Shown here in pieces: positions 45,503 to 56,230 of a DNA stretch of 64,000 nucleotides. Numbering within the stretch: the first letter of the stretch is position 1; each line of letters begins with the position of its first letter. Under the pieces are notes generated by a model, which searched no databases, was not told the origin of the DNA, and saw only the letters and a program-made list of their open reading frames with translations. The position numbers and the translations under genes were made by a program. The DNA is from Trachythela sp. YZ-2020 (Eukaryota > Cnidaria > Anthozoa > Malacalcyonacea > Clavulariidae): the NCBI GenBank assembly GCA_016169945.1, contig JADLSH010000358.1, positions 3,381,001-3,445,000 of the forward strand. Reading direction: 5' to 3'.

Positions 45503-45967
45503 TTGTTTTATAAACTTAACACCGAAATGTACAGTGAAGACGATAGTCACAGTGAAAGTGAATTCTATTACCCAGACAAATTGCCAGACGATATGGAAAA
45601 AGAAAACAAGTTAGACGAATTTCAAAAATTTATTGAAGGACAAAGGTCTGAAAATACAACAAAAAAAACAACTTACGATTTAAACGTGTGGAACCGCTAC
45701 TGTGCTTCAGTAAAGGAGGCAAGAAAACTAGACGAAATACCAGCAAAGGAGTTAAACGTTCACCTGTGCAAGTTTTTCATGATCGTCGTGAAGAAAGACG
45801 GCAGTGTTTACGAGCCAACATCTCTAACCTCTTTTCAGCGCAGTATTCAACGATATCTGAACAACACAAACTCCAATATAAACATTCTGAAAGACCCCGA
45901 ATTCTCCAAGTCCAGAGAAGTCATCACCGCCAGGAAGAAGCAGCTCGTTGCGCCGCCCAGTATATAA
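45503..45967 (+). pseudogene. Crypton/KIAA1958-like (DUF3504-type) N-terminal fragment
   Basis: A 154-codon frame that, after an acidic N-terminus, carries the SAM-like core-binding half of a Crypton-type recombinase: TTYDLNVWNRYC, LDEIPAKELNVHLCKFF, DGSVYEPTSLTSFQRSIQR and DPEFSKSREV. The frame ends abruptly, and the catalytic half is absent downstream. It is either a truncated Crypton or a fragment of a domesticated relative. Confidence 0.65.
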
Positions 45968-46250
45968 CCGCCCTAATTTCACCCGCTGGTTTTTGGGCGA
46001 GTCGGTCACGTGGCGGCGTTAATTAAATCGCCTGGATAATGGCAAATGTCAGATGGTAGGTACGTAGGTAGGTAATACTTTATTTAAAATCAAAATAGAG
46101 AACACGCTAGCCCCATCAACTCTAGGCTGGTTTTCATAGGGGGCATGTTTAAGTATTAAAAACGTTAAAAAGAAAGTTACACTAAATACTAACACACATA
46201 TAATATATGCATATAACTAGGAAGCATGTCATTATGCAACTATTTACTTA

Positions 46251-47735
46251 ATGGCGTCATATTACCGCCAATATTCATTGGATTGTCATCATTCAACATG
46301 TTTCCGACATTGAAGTTATTTCGGACATTGAAGTTGTTTATTATTCAATATATTTTCGACATTGAAGTTAAATTGGACATTGAACATGTATATTATTAAC
46401 ACATTTTAGACATTGAAGTTAAATTCGGACATTAAATATACTGATTATTCAACACTAATCATGAGTTGAAAGGAAAAGACGGAAAAGTTATTAGTTTATA
46501 AGATCACCATGGCACCACCGACGTGAAACCTCAATAAATCCCAACAGTATAATGTATAAAGCGTCGTCCAGAAACTGAATTGTGACACGTGCATTGAAGG
46601 AATTCACCAAGTATCATACAGGAACCTGCCTTAACCTGTCGGCTTAATTCCTGATAAAACACAAAAGTCTACAAGAGAGTATTAAATGGTAAACCGCCGC
46701 AATTCGTGGGTAAAGCAGCGAATACCCAGTGACAAGATACAGTAATGTCTCGTAATATACAAAGTGACTGTCAGTGTTTATCCATTGTTTTTCATAGTGG
46801 TGTGATTAATCATTAATGGTATTAAACTGGAACTGTAATACTAACCGTGCGCAAACGCACTTCTTGAAAGTTTGAAACTGCATTTTCTAACTCGGATAAC
46901 GGCACTCTCAAACAAACCTATCCCATCCCGAAAGCGAAACGCAATTCAAACAATTAAAAGCATATAGCCCTCATGGAAATCAGCACACGTTGTGCCTTCT
47001 TTCAAATCATTATCGCCATAGCCCAATTTGCATTTCTTGGCCAAGCAAGATGCTCCTACAAACCTCGATAATGCGGTAACAAAAGATAACTCATTGGTCT
47101 TTCAATGACAATTGTAACGACTTAAGTCGCCATATTGCAAAAATACACATGTTATGAGGAGTATAATATGTGTATTATAGTTTCCATTTTGGTCTTCCTC
47201 GCCACTAATTGTAATTAAAGTTTTTTATTTCACATTTACGGTACCGTGGACTAAAGTTACGTCTTGGTCCTGTCGTTTTCTATTTTTGTAAGGTATACAC
47301 GGCATACAGTAAATAGCGCGTGAGAAATCTCTCTATTTCGTGCGCCACAAACGGACTGGCACTAAACCTTAGCTTGAAACTAACACGGTGAAGTTGATAT
47401 TTTTTCTTGTGACTTACCGGGGGGTAATGTGAATTATGTTAATTAATTATTAATATTAGCGGACTATCGCCGCCAATATTCAACTTCTCATATTTAAGTG
47501 TTGATTATTTAATTCTCAGCATATTTCGAACATTCAACTCATGATGAGTGCTGAATAATCAGTATATTCAATGTCCGATTTAACTTCAATGTCGAAAATG
47601 TGCTAAATAATATACATATTCAATGTCCGATTTAACTCCAATGTCGAAAATATGAATAATAAACAACTTCAATGTCAGAAAAGTGTTGAACGATGACAAT
47701 CATATGCATGAATATTGGCGGTAATATGACGCCAT
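46251..47735. mobile_element. 1.5-kb non-autonomous element with about 220-bp TIRs
   Basis: The ends read atggcgtcatattaccgcca inward from both sides. The subterminal arms share repeated gacattgaagtt / aacttcaatgtc words. No transposase and no clear target duplication. The interior (46480-47440) is without recognised genes. Confidence 0.7.
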
Positions 47736-47984
47736 ACGGTCTTCAAAACCGTTCTCATGAAAAGTTCAAATCCGGCGAGATATTGGTGGGGGGGGGAGGG
47801 GGTCAGGTGAGGTAAGCAACGAGTCAAATCCAATTAAAAACTCCCAAACCATAGACAGTAGATAGACATAAAATATCATAAAGATATTTTCACGTGTATT
47901 GTGCCTTGCTCTAATGTAATAATAACAGAATTTTGTGATTTATGACCTCGTATCAGAATGCGGGAAATGGCGTTTCCGAATCCT

Positions 47985-48096
47985 AGAAATCAAAACATTT
48001 CCCAGGGGGGCATGCCCCCCGGACCCCCTAAGTGGTTCGTGACTTCGCCACTCACTACTCGCCCCCCCAAACATTCGACCCTGGCTACGCCACTGC
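47985..48096. mobile_element. hAT-like terminus (relic)
   Basis: A GC-rich block with the self-complementary ggggggcatgcccccc ends in cctggctacgccactg, typical of hAT-type termini (cagtggcgtagcc on the complement). The other end was not found. Confidence 0.45.
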
Positions 48097-48154
48097 GTTT
48101 ATGAAGTACTAAATAACTGCATATTCCTTCTTTCTTTAAAAACCTTATCGTGCT

Positions 48155-48830
48155 TAAACAGTCACGCAAACTTAGAACATGAATGTTATTAAATACAAGC
48201 ATATTCCGTCGTTCTTTAAAAAACTTACCGCATTTACACAGTCACGCAAACTTAGAACATGAATGTTATTAAATATACAAGCATATTCCTTCGTTCTTTA
48301 GGTTTAGAAACCTTATCGCATTCATACACAGTCACGCAAACTTAGAACATGAATGTTATTAAATATACAAGCATATTCCTTCGTTCTTTAGGTTTAGAAA
48401 CCTTATCGCATTCATACACAGTCACGCAAACTTAGAACATGAATGTTATTAAATACAAGCATATTCCGTCGTTCTTTAAAAAACTTACCGCATTTACACA
48501 GTCACGCAAACTTAGAACATGAATGTTATTAAATATACAAGCATATTCCTTCGTTCTTTAGGTTTAGAAAGCTTATCGCATTCATACACAGTCACGCAAA
48601 CTTAGAACATGAATGTTATTAAATATACAAGCATATTCCTTCGTTCTTTAGGTTTAGAAACCTTATCGCATTCATACACAGTCACGCAAACTTAGAACAT
48701 GAATGTTATTAAATACAAGCATATTCCGTCGTTCTTTAAAAAACTTACCGCATTTACACAGTCACGCAAACTTAGAACATGAATGTTATTAAATACAAGC
48801 ATATTCCTTCGCCGCTTCATTCTTTAGAAC
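48155..48830. repeat. tandem repeat, about 80-90-bp unit, eight copies
   Basis: The core cacgcaaacttagaacatga followed by atgttattaaatacaagcat recurs eight times. Two sub-variants alternate (one with gtcgttctttaaaaaactta, one with ggtttagaaacc). It lies just upstream of the LINE and could be its promoter-like 5' repeats or an unrelated minisatellite. Confidence 0.85.
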
Positions 48831-49206
48831 TTTTAGAAACCTTGTCGTACTTAGACGCCACACATAAGATCAGAAAAATAATAGTAAATACAAACCTATT
48901 CCTTCGTTCTTTGTATAAACCGATTTATCGTACGCCTTCGTTCTCTCATCTTAGCCCAAAAAGTTCAGTGCTTCCACTCTAAAAAAAAATTTCCTTCCAA
49001 ACCGCTCAAAAGGTCCTTCTTTTGACAAAATTTCTTTCCAAACTTTTTTAATCCTTCCCCTTTTTGGTTTTTTATTGTCGATTTTGAATAGAATTTAACG
49101 AATTTTAGCTGGTATTTTACGTATTTAACCTGAAGATTCTATAGCATAAGAACACATGATATCAATTTTTCTTGAATAACGGTGTATTTCTCGGGTCAAA
49201 AGGATC

Positions 49207-50214
49207 ATGGAGCCTCTAGACCCAATTACTCCAACCACGGACCAATATGAAAAGGTTTACCCAAAACTCAAGGGATTCAAAATAGGGCATTTAAATATTG
49301 CAAGTTTGGTAAAGCATAAAAACGAATTATTGGTTTTTCTGGCTAAACTCCCTTTTGATATAATTTGTATCAACGAAACTCGACTTGACGACTCCATAGA
49401 CAACTCTGAGGTTAAAATACCAGGTTACGATTTGATAAGAAAGGATAGAAACCGCAATGGAGGAGGAGTGGCTATCTACCTAAGGGATGTTATTCCCTAT
49501 ACTAATAGAGCTGACTTAATTCCAGTTAATGCAGAGGCAATTTGTCTTGAATTTAAAAAACCGAAAGCTAAGCCAGTTCTAATTAGTACTTGGTATCGTC
49601 CACCAGACTCTAATATGGAATTCTTTAATGATTTTGAAAATTTCATAAAAGTGATTGACAATGAAAACAAAGAAATAATCATAACAGGTGATTTTAACTG
49701 TGACATGCTGGACAGCAACTATAGGAATAACAACTCCAAACGATTGGATGACCTATTAGATATCTACCAACTACAGCAACACATTGATAAGCCAACCCGA
49801 ACAACTGACTCGACAAAAACACTAATAGACATTATAATTACAAAAAGTGACGACACCAAAACATCTGATTCAGGAGTGATTGCTTTGGGAATAAGTGACC
49901 ATGATCTGGTGTATATTTGTAGGAAAATAGGAGTACCCAGAGAAATGCCGAAAATAGTAGAAACAAGGCAATTTAAACATTTTAACGAAAACGAATTCCA
50001 ACAAGATTTAGCACAAGCGTTTAACTACTTTACATACAATTCTGATCCAAATCTTGCCTGGCAGCAGTGGAAGGACATATTTTTGTCTATTTCTCACAAC
50101 CATGCTCCCTATCGTACTAGAAAAGTTAGAAACGAGTATTGCCCATGGTTGAATAATGAAATTAAAAAACTTAGCTATCATCGAGATTTCCTTAAAAAAA
50201 GGCAGTGCGATTAA
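49207..50214 (+). pseudogene. LINE apurinic-endonuclease domain
   Basis: 335 codons. AP-endonuclease motifs are in order: KIGHLNIASL, ICINETRLDD (catalytic Glu), GGGVAIYLRD, STWYRPPDSN, ITGDFNCDML (Asp/Asn), IDIIITK and GISDHDLVY (Asp-His). The domain looks intact, but the frame shifts at about 50205, before the reverse transcriptase. The role would be target nicking during target-primed reverse transcription. Confidence 0.9.
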
Positions 50215-52110
50215 ATTCTACTGCTTATACCGAGGCTTATAAAAGATGCAAAAACCAAGTTACCAAACTTATTAGGGATGCAAAAGCACACTATTATAAA
50301 ACAAATCTGGAACAATGCAAAAATAGTAAAGATAGCTGGAGATTTATCAATCATTTACTCAACAGGAGAACGACTACAACAACAATCAACCAGATCACAG
50401 TTAATGGACAAACAATTACTGGTAACGATAATATAGCAAACGAGTTTAATAATTATTTTTGTGAAATAGGCCCTAAGCTTGCACAAACTATACCAGCAAG
50501 TAATGTAGACCCACTTCAATATATTACTGCTAATTCTAACAAGTTTACATTTAGACAAATTTCACCAATAGAATTATGCAGAAGACTAGATGGTATAAAA
50601 TTAGGGAAAGCTGCAGGACTCGACAAAATCACAAACAAACTGTTAAAGGCTGCAGGCTATACCATATGTGAAACCTTGCTTTATATTTTTAACCTGATCC
50701 TAGACGTTGGTATACTTCCAGACGACTTAAAACAGGCTAAGGTTACGCCTATCTATAAGGAAGGTGACAAAAATGAATGCGGAAATTACAGACCTATATC
50801 CGTCATATCGGCAATTTCAAAAATGCTAGAGAAAATAGTTTATAACCAACTTCTCAATTTTCTGAATGACAACAAAATAATTACAAAACGCCAATCTGGC
50901 TTCCGTAAATATCACTCTACTGAAACTGCTCTTTGCAAACAACCAATGAATATTTAATGAATATGGATAAAGGCTTAATAAATGGTGTCTTGTTTCTTGA
51001 TCTCAAAAAGGCATTCGATACAGTCGACCACAAAATCCTTCTTGCTAAACTTGAACTATACGGAGTTAAAGGTGTAGCCCTTAACTTCTTCAAATCGTAC
51101 TTAACCAATAGGAGTCAATTATGTACAGTCCAAGGTACAAATTCCCAACTGAAAAGATAAGTTGTGGAGTCCCACAGGATCAAACTTAGGACCGTTATTA
51201 TTCTCATTGTACATAAACGATCTTCCTAACTGTCTCGAACAAACAGAGGCATCTATGTTTGCAGATGACACAAATATATCAAGCATTGGTAATTCACCTG
51301 CGGACATAGAAGTGAAACTAAACAATGATTTGCACAACGTCAATAACTGGTTAATAGCAAACAAGCTTACTTTAAACGTTAAAAACTGAATTTATGCTAA
51401 TAGCCTCTAAACGAAAATTGAAACAATTCTCACATGACCCATGTATACTGATTGGTAATCATAACATCAAACAGGTAACCAATAAAAAAGTACTGGGAAT
51501 TACTTTAGACGATGAATTGAGATGGCATAAACACAATGATCTTCAATGCAAAAAACTATCCAAGAGCATTGCCTTATTAAGACGAGCCAAACGATTTGTT
51601 AGCCAAAACGTGTTAATTAACATGTACAACTCACTAGTCTTACCTCACTTTACCTATTGCTCCAATGTGTGGAATGACGGCAGTCGTACACATACTGACA
51701 AGCTTTTAAAAATGCAAAAACGAGCGGCTAGAATTATCACAGGGTCAACTTACGAAGTAAGATCGAAAGATATATTTAATATTTTACACTGGGAACCAAT
51801 TGAAACCACTCTTAAGAAAAGAGAAATGATAATGACATTTAAGGCCTTACAAGGCCAACTGCCAGAATGTATGACTAACATCTTTAAAATTTGCCAAAAT
51901 GATATGTACCCGTTAAGAAGTAATGACTGTAAACTTTACTTGGAAAAACCTAAAACAGACTTCTTGAAGAAATCGTTTTCATATCGAGGTGCTGCATCAT
52001 GGAACAATCTTCCAAATGATGTTGCCAACAACTACAAAGAGCTCTCCATAAGTAACTTCAAAACTTTAATCCACAACTATTTCACCAATTTGGAGAGAAA
52101 TAGTGTATGA
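50205..52110 (+). pseudogene. LINE reverse transcriptase, multiple frameshifts
   Basis: The RT domain is spread over four frames (50205-50957, 50933-51160, 51162-51389, 51394-52110), so at least three further lesions exist. Motifs present: [75 protein letters not shown] and the catalytic FADDT. The C-terminal region (KMQKRAARIITG, SYRGAASWNNLP) is that of CR1/L2-like LINEs common in marine invertebrates. Confidence 0.9.
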
Positions 52111-52385
52111 CAACCACCTGTGGGGCGGATTCTGATCCGAAGGAGTAATTTTTGGGTCTGGGAGGGTTAACATAACATACTATTTCTAGTTATATACGTG
52201 ATTCATTCTAAGTTTTATATATAGTGTTCACTGCATGGGCTTTCTTTTTTTATATAGTCAGTATGTATAATAGATTTTTCATATTTGTAAATATCCTAAC
52301 GGCCCCTTGAAAAGCAGTTTAATCTGAAGGGCTACCGTTTTTAAATAAGATGAATAATAATAATAATAATAATAATGGAGGTTGC

Positions 52386-52753
52386 AGGGGAGGCAGGGGC
52401 GCCGGAAGGCAGCCGAAACGGCGGGGGCAGCCCCGTGAAAAGGGCACGAGCGCCGAAGGCGCGAAAAATTTGTAGGGGGTCCGTGGGTATTGTACTCCGG
52501 AAAATTTTTAAATCTAGACTCTCTGAAATGCCATTTCCTGCATTTTGACATAATCTAGTTAAACTGCACGGTCATAATCCTTATTAAACCTATGAGGGCT
52601 AGTCCGGTCACAATAATAATAATTTATTCATTGCAATGCACTTCATTGTTAAGAAAAAGGGCAACCAGTTGCCTCCGCGTGCCCCCGTAGTATAAGGGCA
52701 GCGGGGGCAGCTGCCCCCACTGCCCCCGTGGCTCCGGCGCCCCTGAGGGGAGG
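52386..52753. mobile_element. hAT-type MITE, copy 1 (352 bp) with 8-bp target duplication
   Basis: The element 52394-52745 begins caggggcgccgg and ends ccggcgcccctg. It is flanked by aggggagg at 52386-52393 and 52746-52753. Eight-base duplications and CAGGGG ends are typical of hAT elements. It is nearly identical to 62811-63161. Confidence 0.9.
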
Positions 52754-53316
52754 GGTTGTCAAAGCACGGGACGTTACCTAAATTTACCCGAAGTAGAACG
52801 AAGTAGTTTTTCGGATTCCGACTGATAACGACGGAATCTTTAAAAAGTTAAAACTGCATAGCACGAGACGATACAAACATATCATTCGCCATTGAAAATA
52901 AGTTTTTATACGAATTCAAGCGATTACAATTATAATTTGAAAGTAAAATTAATTTAATAGCAAAATCAACCAGTGCTCTGAAAACATTATAAGAAAATAG
53001 AATATATATTTATCTCTTTGTCTATTGGTTGTACTTCATACATCAAAGTTGTGCAGGGCCCAGGGTATGGTCTATGCGGCTAGCAACATGTACGCAGTGC
53101 GTACATATTTTTGATTTTTCGGACATTCTTGGAAAAACACGCCCTCTTTTCTTTGATTCCGCGGACCGCGAAGTGCAGTTAATAAATTAAACAAATTTCT
53201 TTTTCGGCGAAAATTGGAACGATCGTGCGTGTAAATTGGACATGTAAGTGACTCTCCTGAGACGGCATCTCAAGATGCAACCAAGCAATAAAAACAAAGT
53301 TCACAAGTTCTAACCA
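52754..53316. other. no recognised content
   Basis: I see no supported gene or element ends between the hAT MITE and the TTAA element fragment. Confidence 0.4.
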
Positions 53317-53640
53317 TTAAGGTGGCTCGATATAGTTGTAATCAGGAAATCCCTTATGGCTTATGCCAGAATCGCGAAAATGAGCAGTTGCTCGCGCCAT
53401 CTCGTGCCATTGCGCGTCTTCTGTAGCGTTTTCATGTCAATAGCTGACGTCATTAAAAAAATCAATTTTTGAAAAACAATGCGCTATATCTCATTATTTT
53501 GTCCGACGACCTATATTTAAATGTTGCATTCTCTATTGCACTGCAAAAATCTTTCATTATACCAAAAATAAGAAAATTCTGTAATGACGAAAAAATGTTA
53601 TCGAGGAATACGACTTTTTTATATTCTGCTTATTGTTAGT
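53317..53640 (+). mobile_element. TTAA-family element fragment
   Basis: It starts at a TTAA (53317-53320) followed by ggtggctcgatatagt and matches the complement of 8740-9121. Its far end is lost where the PLE relic begins. Confidence 0.6.
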
Positions 53641-53668
53641 CTAACTTCTAAGTAAAATAATGCACAAA

Positions 53669-53818
53669 AAAGTGGAGGTCACTTACGCCAACATAATTAT
53701 GGCAATGCTCGAACGGAAGCTCTTTCAAAAAGCTCCGGATGGTCTCATACCAATTGAATGGATAAGATTTATAGATGACATTTGCGCAATTTGTTTAATA
53801 TCATTCCACACCACATAA
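53669..53818 (+). pseudogene. Penelope-like reverse transcriptase fragment
   Basis: A short in-frame relic with the PLE RT signature: TYANIIMAMLERKLFQKAP followed by WIRFIDDICAI, where FIDD is the catalytic aspartate pair. It then terminates. The flanks show no more PLE coding. A hammerhead follows about 470 bp downstream on the same strand. Confidence 0.75.
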
Positions 53819-54289
53819 CTTAGGAAAAACCCTTTCAATATCCATCAAATTATATATACAAACATTACCACACGACACCCTAATTACACATACTACATGA
53901 AGTATAATACAGTACATCACTACTTACAAACCCCTACCCCGTGTTTACTCTAATTATCCATATTACAACATTACAACCAATCTGCTGCGCATGACCAAAC
54001 GCACACAATTTATACAACTGCACAAACCATCCTCGGCCCTTCTACTACAGCTAATCAGAGGACAAACAACTACACTTCTTCAGCAAATCAACAATTCCAA
54101 CTACACATCTCGCGCACAACAATTCCAACTACACATCTAAAGCCAAACGTTTGGCCATAAGTGAAAACGACCAAAATGATTTCGGTAAGATTTGTCAATG
54201 AACATTTATTCTCCACATTTCTATATTTTGTTTTATCCAACAATATAGTAGCCTTCTCGCTTTCTTCTTTATACACATGTGCCAACCCT

Positions 54290-54335
54290 GATCCCCGCTG
54301 ACGAGTCCATGAGGGACGAAACGCGTACGGGGATT
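54290..54335 (+). ncRNA. near-perfect hammerhead ribozyme
   Basis: Stem I: GAUCCCCG (54290-54297) against CGGGGAUU, eight pairs counting one wobble. Core CUGACGA (54298-54304). Stem II GUCC/GGAC with loop AUGAG. GAAA (54318-54321), then a minimal stem III AC-GC-GU and the GUA cleavage triplet. Predicted cleavage is after 54327. The very short stem III fits PLE-type hammerheads. Confidence 0.9.
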
Positions 54336-54832
54336 CTGAAATACATACATATATTTCCTTCTTCTCTTTAACTAATTTTTACATGCCTCTATACAAGATT
54401 TTCAGTACAGCGTGACCAGTCTCGTATCATCGTATGAGCCTGGGGCACATTTTTATACACCGCATTTACACTACATTAAACACACATAAACGTTACATAC
54501 ACTACAAATTCAACCTTTATGTTTTACTTAGAACTCACATACTCTCATTTTTTAGGTTTACATTCATATAAACATTTTACTTTTATAATTTTTTTGCATT
54601 TCGTATAACAATAAAAACATTGTCTTGCTACCAACACATGGTCAATACACGATCATATTTCACACTTATATTTTCAAATTCAACCTTTATATTTTACAAT
54701 TTACCTTTACGCAGCTTACCTAGGGACTGTTGTTACAATTATAAATTATATACCACCATTATGGTTCTCATTACCTATATCTAAACTTAAAAAAATGGTG
54801 AATAAGACCAAAAAATACGCAGTTTAAAAATT
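54336..54832. other. 3' flank of fucosyltransferase
   Basis: AT-rich. It probably contains the fucosyltransferase 3' untranslated region on the minus strand. No other feature was seen. Confidence 0.4.
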
Positions 54833-56116
54833 TCAACGTGTTGTACGAGCAACCTTAACATGTCCTGCTGAAATGCTGCTGTTTCCGTATTTTTGGAAAC
54901 GCGATATCAAATGTTTTAGCGGTCTACATTCTTTTTGGTTGTTACATTCTTTTTTCACCCACTTATTCAGGTAACAATCTTTGCTGGGATTTTCGAAATC
55001 TGTGATTGTGTTGTGCCACTTGGGCGCCTCGTCGAATCGACTGTTCAGCTTAGAACAGAGGCTACTCCAAGCATACGAGCCCATAAATCTATAGTCGTAT
55101 TCAACCTTGTACGTTTTTCGCCACTGGTGAAATGCTTTATAAGCAGTCTCGTTCTTATCTAATTGTTTCAAATATTCGGCCAGCTCTTTAGGCGATTCGA
55201 AGTCATCTGTGTGAATGAAGGAATTAGGAGGCGCTTGCACGTGTTTCGTGTAGTCTTCTTTATACGCGCCAAGCACAACGGGAACAGCATTGTTTCCAAA
55301 TCCTTGCATCCACATCTTAAAACTTATGTAGTCTCGGCAGTTTGCGTTTTCGAATGCTAGGAAGAACTTGTAATCTTTAACTTTTTCGCACGCGTTCTTA
55401 GTGTAGTGGCCAGAACATTTCAGCGTACCACAACTTCCGAACACGTCGACCGCCATGTATTTATGTAGCTCTTTAACGTATCTGCCCCTCCCATTTTCTA
55501 CAGCATAACAGTTACTAATTAAGGCGGCTGCAAGTTTCGTTTTGTTTCGCACAATGCTGTCGATATTTGTTTCTCTGCTTTCAGTCTCGTTTTTCTTCAC
55601 TGTCCAGCCGTGTAACATGGGGACGTCCGCGTCCGTACGATAGGTCATTGTCCAGTTGAATGCATATTTTCCGGTAAAATCGCTCATTTTGTAATGACCC
55701 CTGTAACGATATATGGCGTGATATGGCGACTCTATGTTGAAGTATACCCACCGTTGCCATGGTGACCGTACTTGTGGCATATTCTTGATGTAGGGTATTC
55801 TCCTCACTTCCACAACTACGGCATCACTGGAGTTCAGCAGCGATTTGTCTCTAGTTATGAGGCAGTTGTCGAAATATGCATTCACTGGAAGACCATTTTC
55901 TTTGCTGAAGAAAGCAGGACTCCAGTCAAGAATTGTGAAGTTTCGTCTTTGGTTTGAAGTGTGCCTTTTATAATTCACAATTTGGTCGCAATTTAGTCGG
56001 CAGACGATGCCAGTGGGAACACGTAAATTGCTCCTGCTATAAAGGTTGTACAGTATGAAAATACTAAGAGCAACAACACTGATCTGGCACAGCGATTTCA
56101 ATGACCGCGATGACAT
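54833..56116 (-). CDS. alpha-1,3-fucosyltransferase (GT10 family)
   Basis: 427 residues. It is a type II Golgi enzyme that transfers fucose from GDP-fucose to N-acetylglucosamine-containing glycans. The start chosen is the ATG at 56116-56114. On the minus strand a strong acceptor (tttttctcattttag) lies 9 bases upstream, so the longer in-frame extension is probably intronic. The order is: short cytosolic tail, membrane anchor at residues about 10-26 (QISVVALSIFILYNLY), stem, then the GT10 domain with FNWTMTYRTDADVP (153-166), AALISNCYAVENGR, the donor-site block FENANCRDYISFKMW (255-269) and AVPVVLGAYKEDY. Several N-glycosylation sites are present. The usual YxTEK of the signature reads YISFK, so a normally acidic position is Phe. 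The frame is intact. Confidence 0.9.
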   Translation of the reverse strand: MSSRSLKSLCQISVVALSIFILYNLYSRSNLRVPTGIVCRLNCDQIVNYKRHTSNQRRNFTILDWSPAFFSKENGLPVNAYFDNCLITRDKSLLNSSDAVVVEVRRIPYIKNMPQVRSPWQRWVYFNIESPYHAIYRYRGHYKMSDFTGKYAFNWTMTYRTDADVPMLHGWTVKKNETESRETNIDSIVRNKTKLAAALISNCYAVENGRGRYVKELHKYMAVDVFGSCGTLKCSGHYTKNACEKVKDYKFFLAFENANCRDYISFKMWMQGFGNNAVPVVLGAYKEDYTKHVQAPPNSFIHTDDFESPKELAEYLKQLDKNETAYKAFHQWRKTYKVEYDYRFMGSYAWSSLCSKLNSRFDEAPKWHNTITDFENPSKDCYLNKWVKKECNNQKECRPLKHLISRFQKYGNSSISAGHVKVARTTR

Positions 56117-56230
56117 CGTGCATCCTAAAATGAGAAAAATACCCTTAATTACTATGTGGCCCAAACAAAGTTCGTACGAAGTGTAATTTTCATGCAAAAT
56201 GTCTCTCAGAAATGAACGTAAATACTTCTG

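Larger units (their letters stand above)
49207..52378 (+). mobile_element. LINE retrotransposon (CR1/L2-like), inactive
   Basis: One degenerate non-LTR element. It has endonuclease and reverse-transcriptase coding in order, a 3' untranslated region with ggcggattctgatccgaagg, and an (AAT)n tail at 52352-52378. The 5' end is not defined. A hAT MITE has inserted just behind the tail (52394). Confidence 0.85.
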
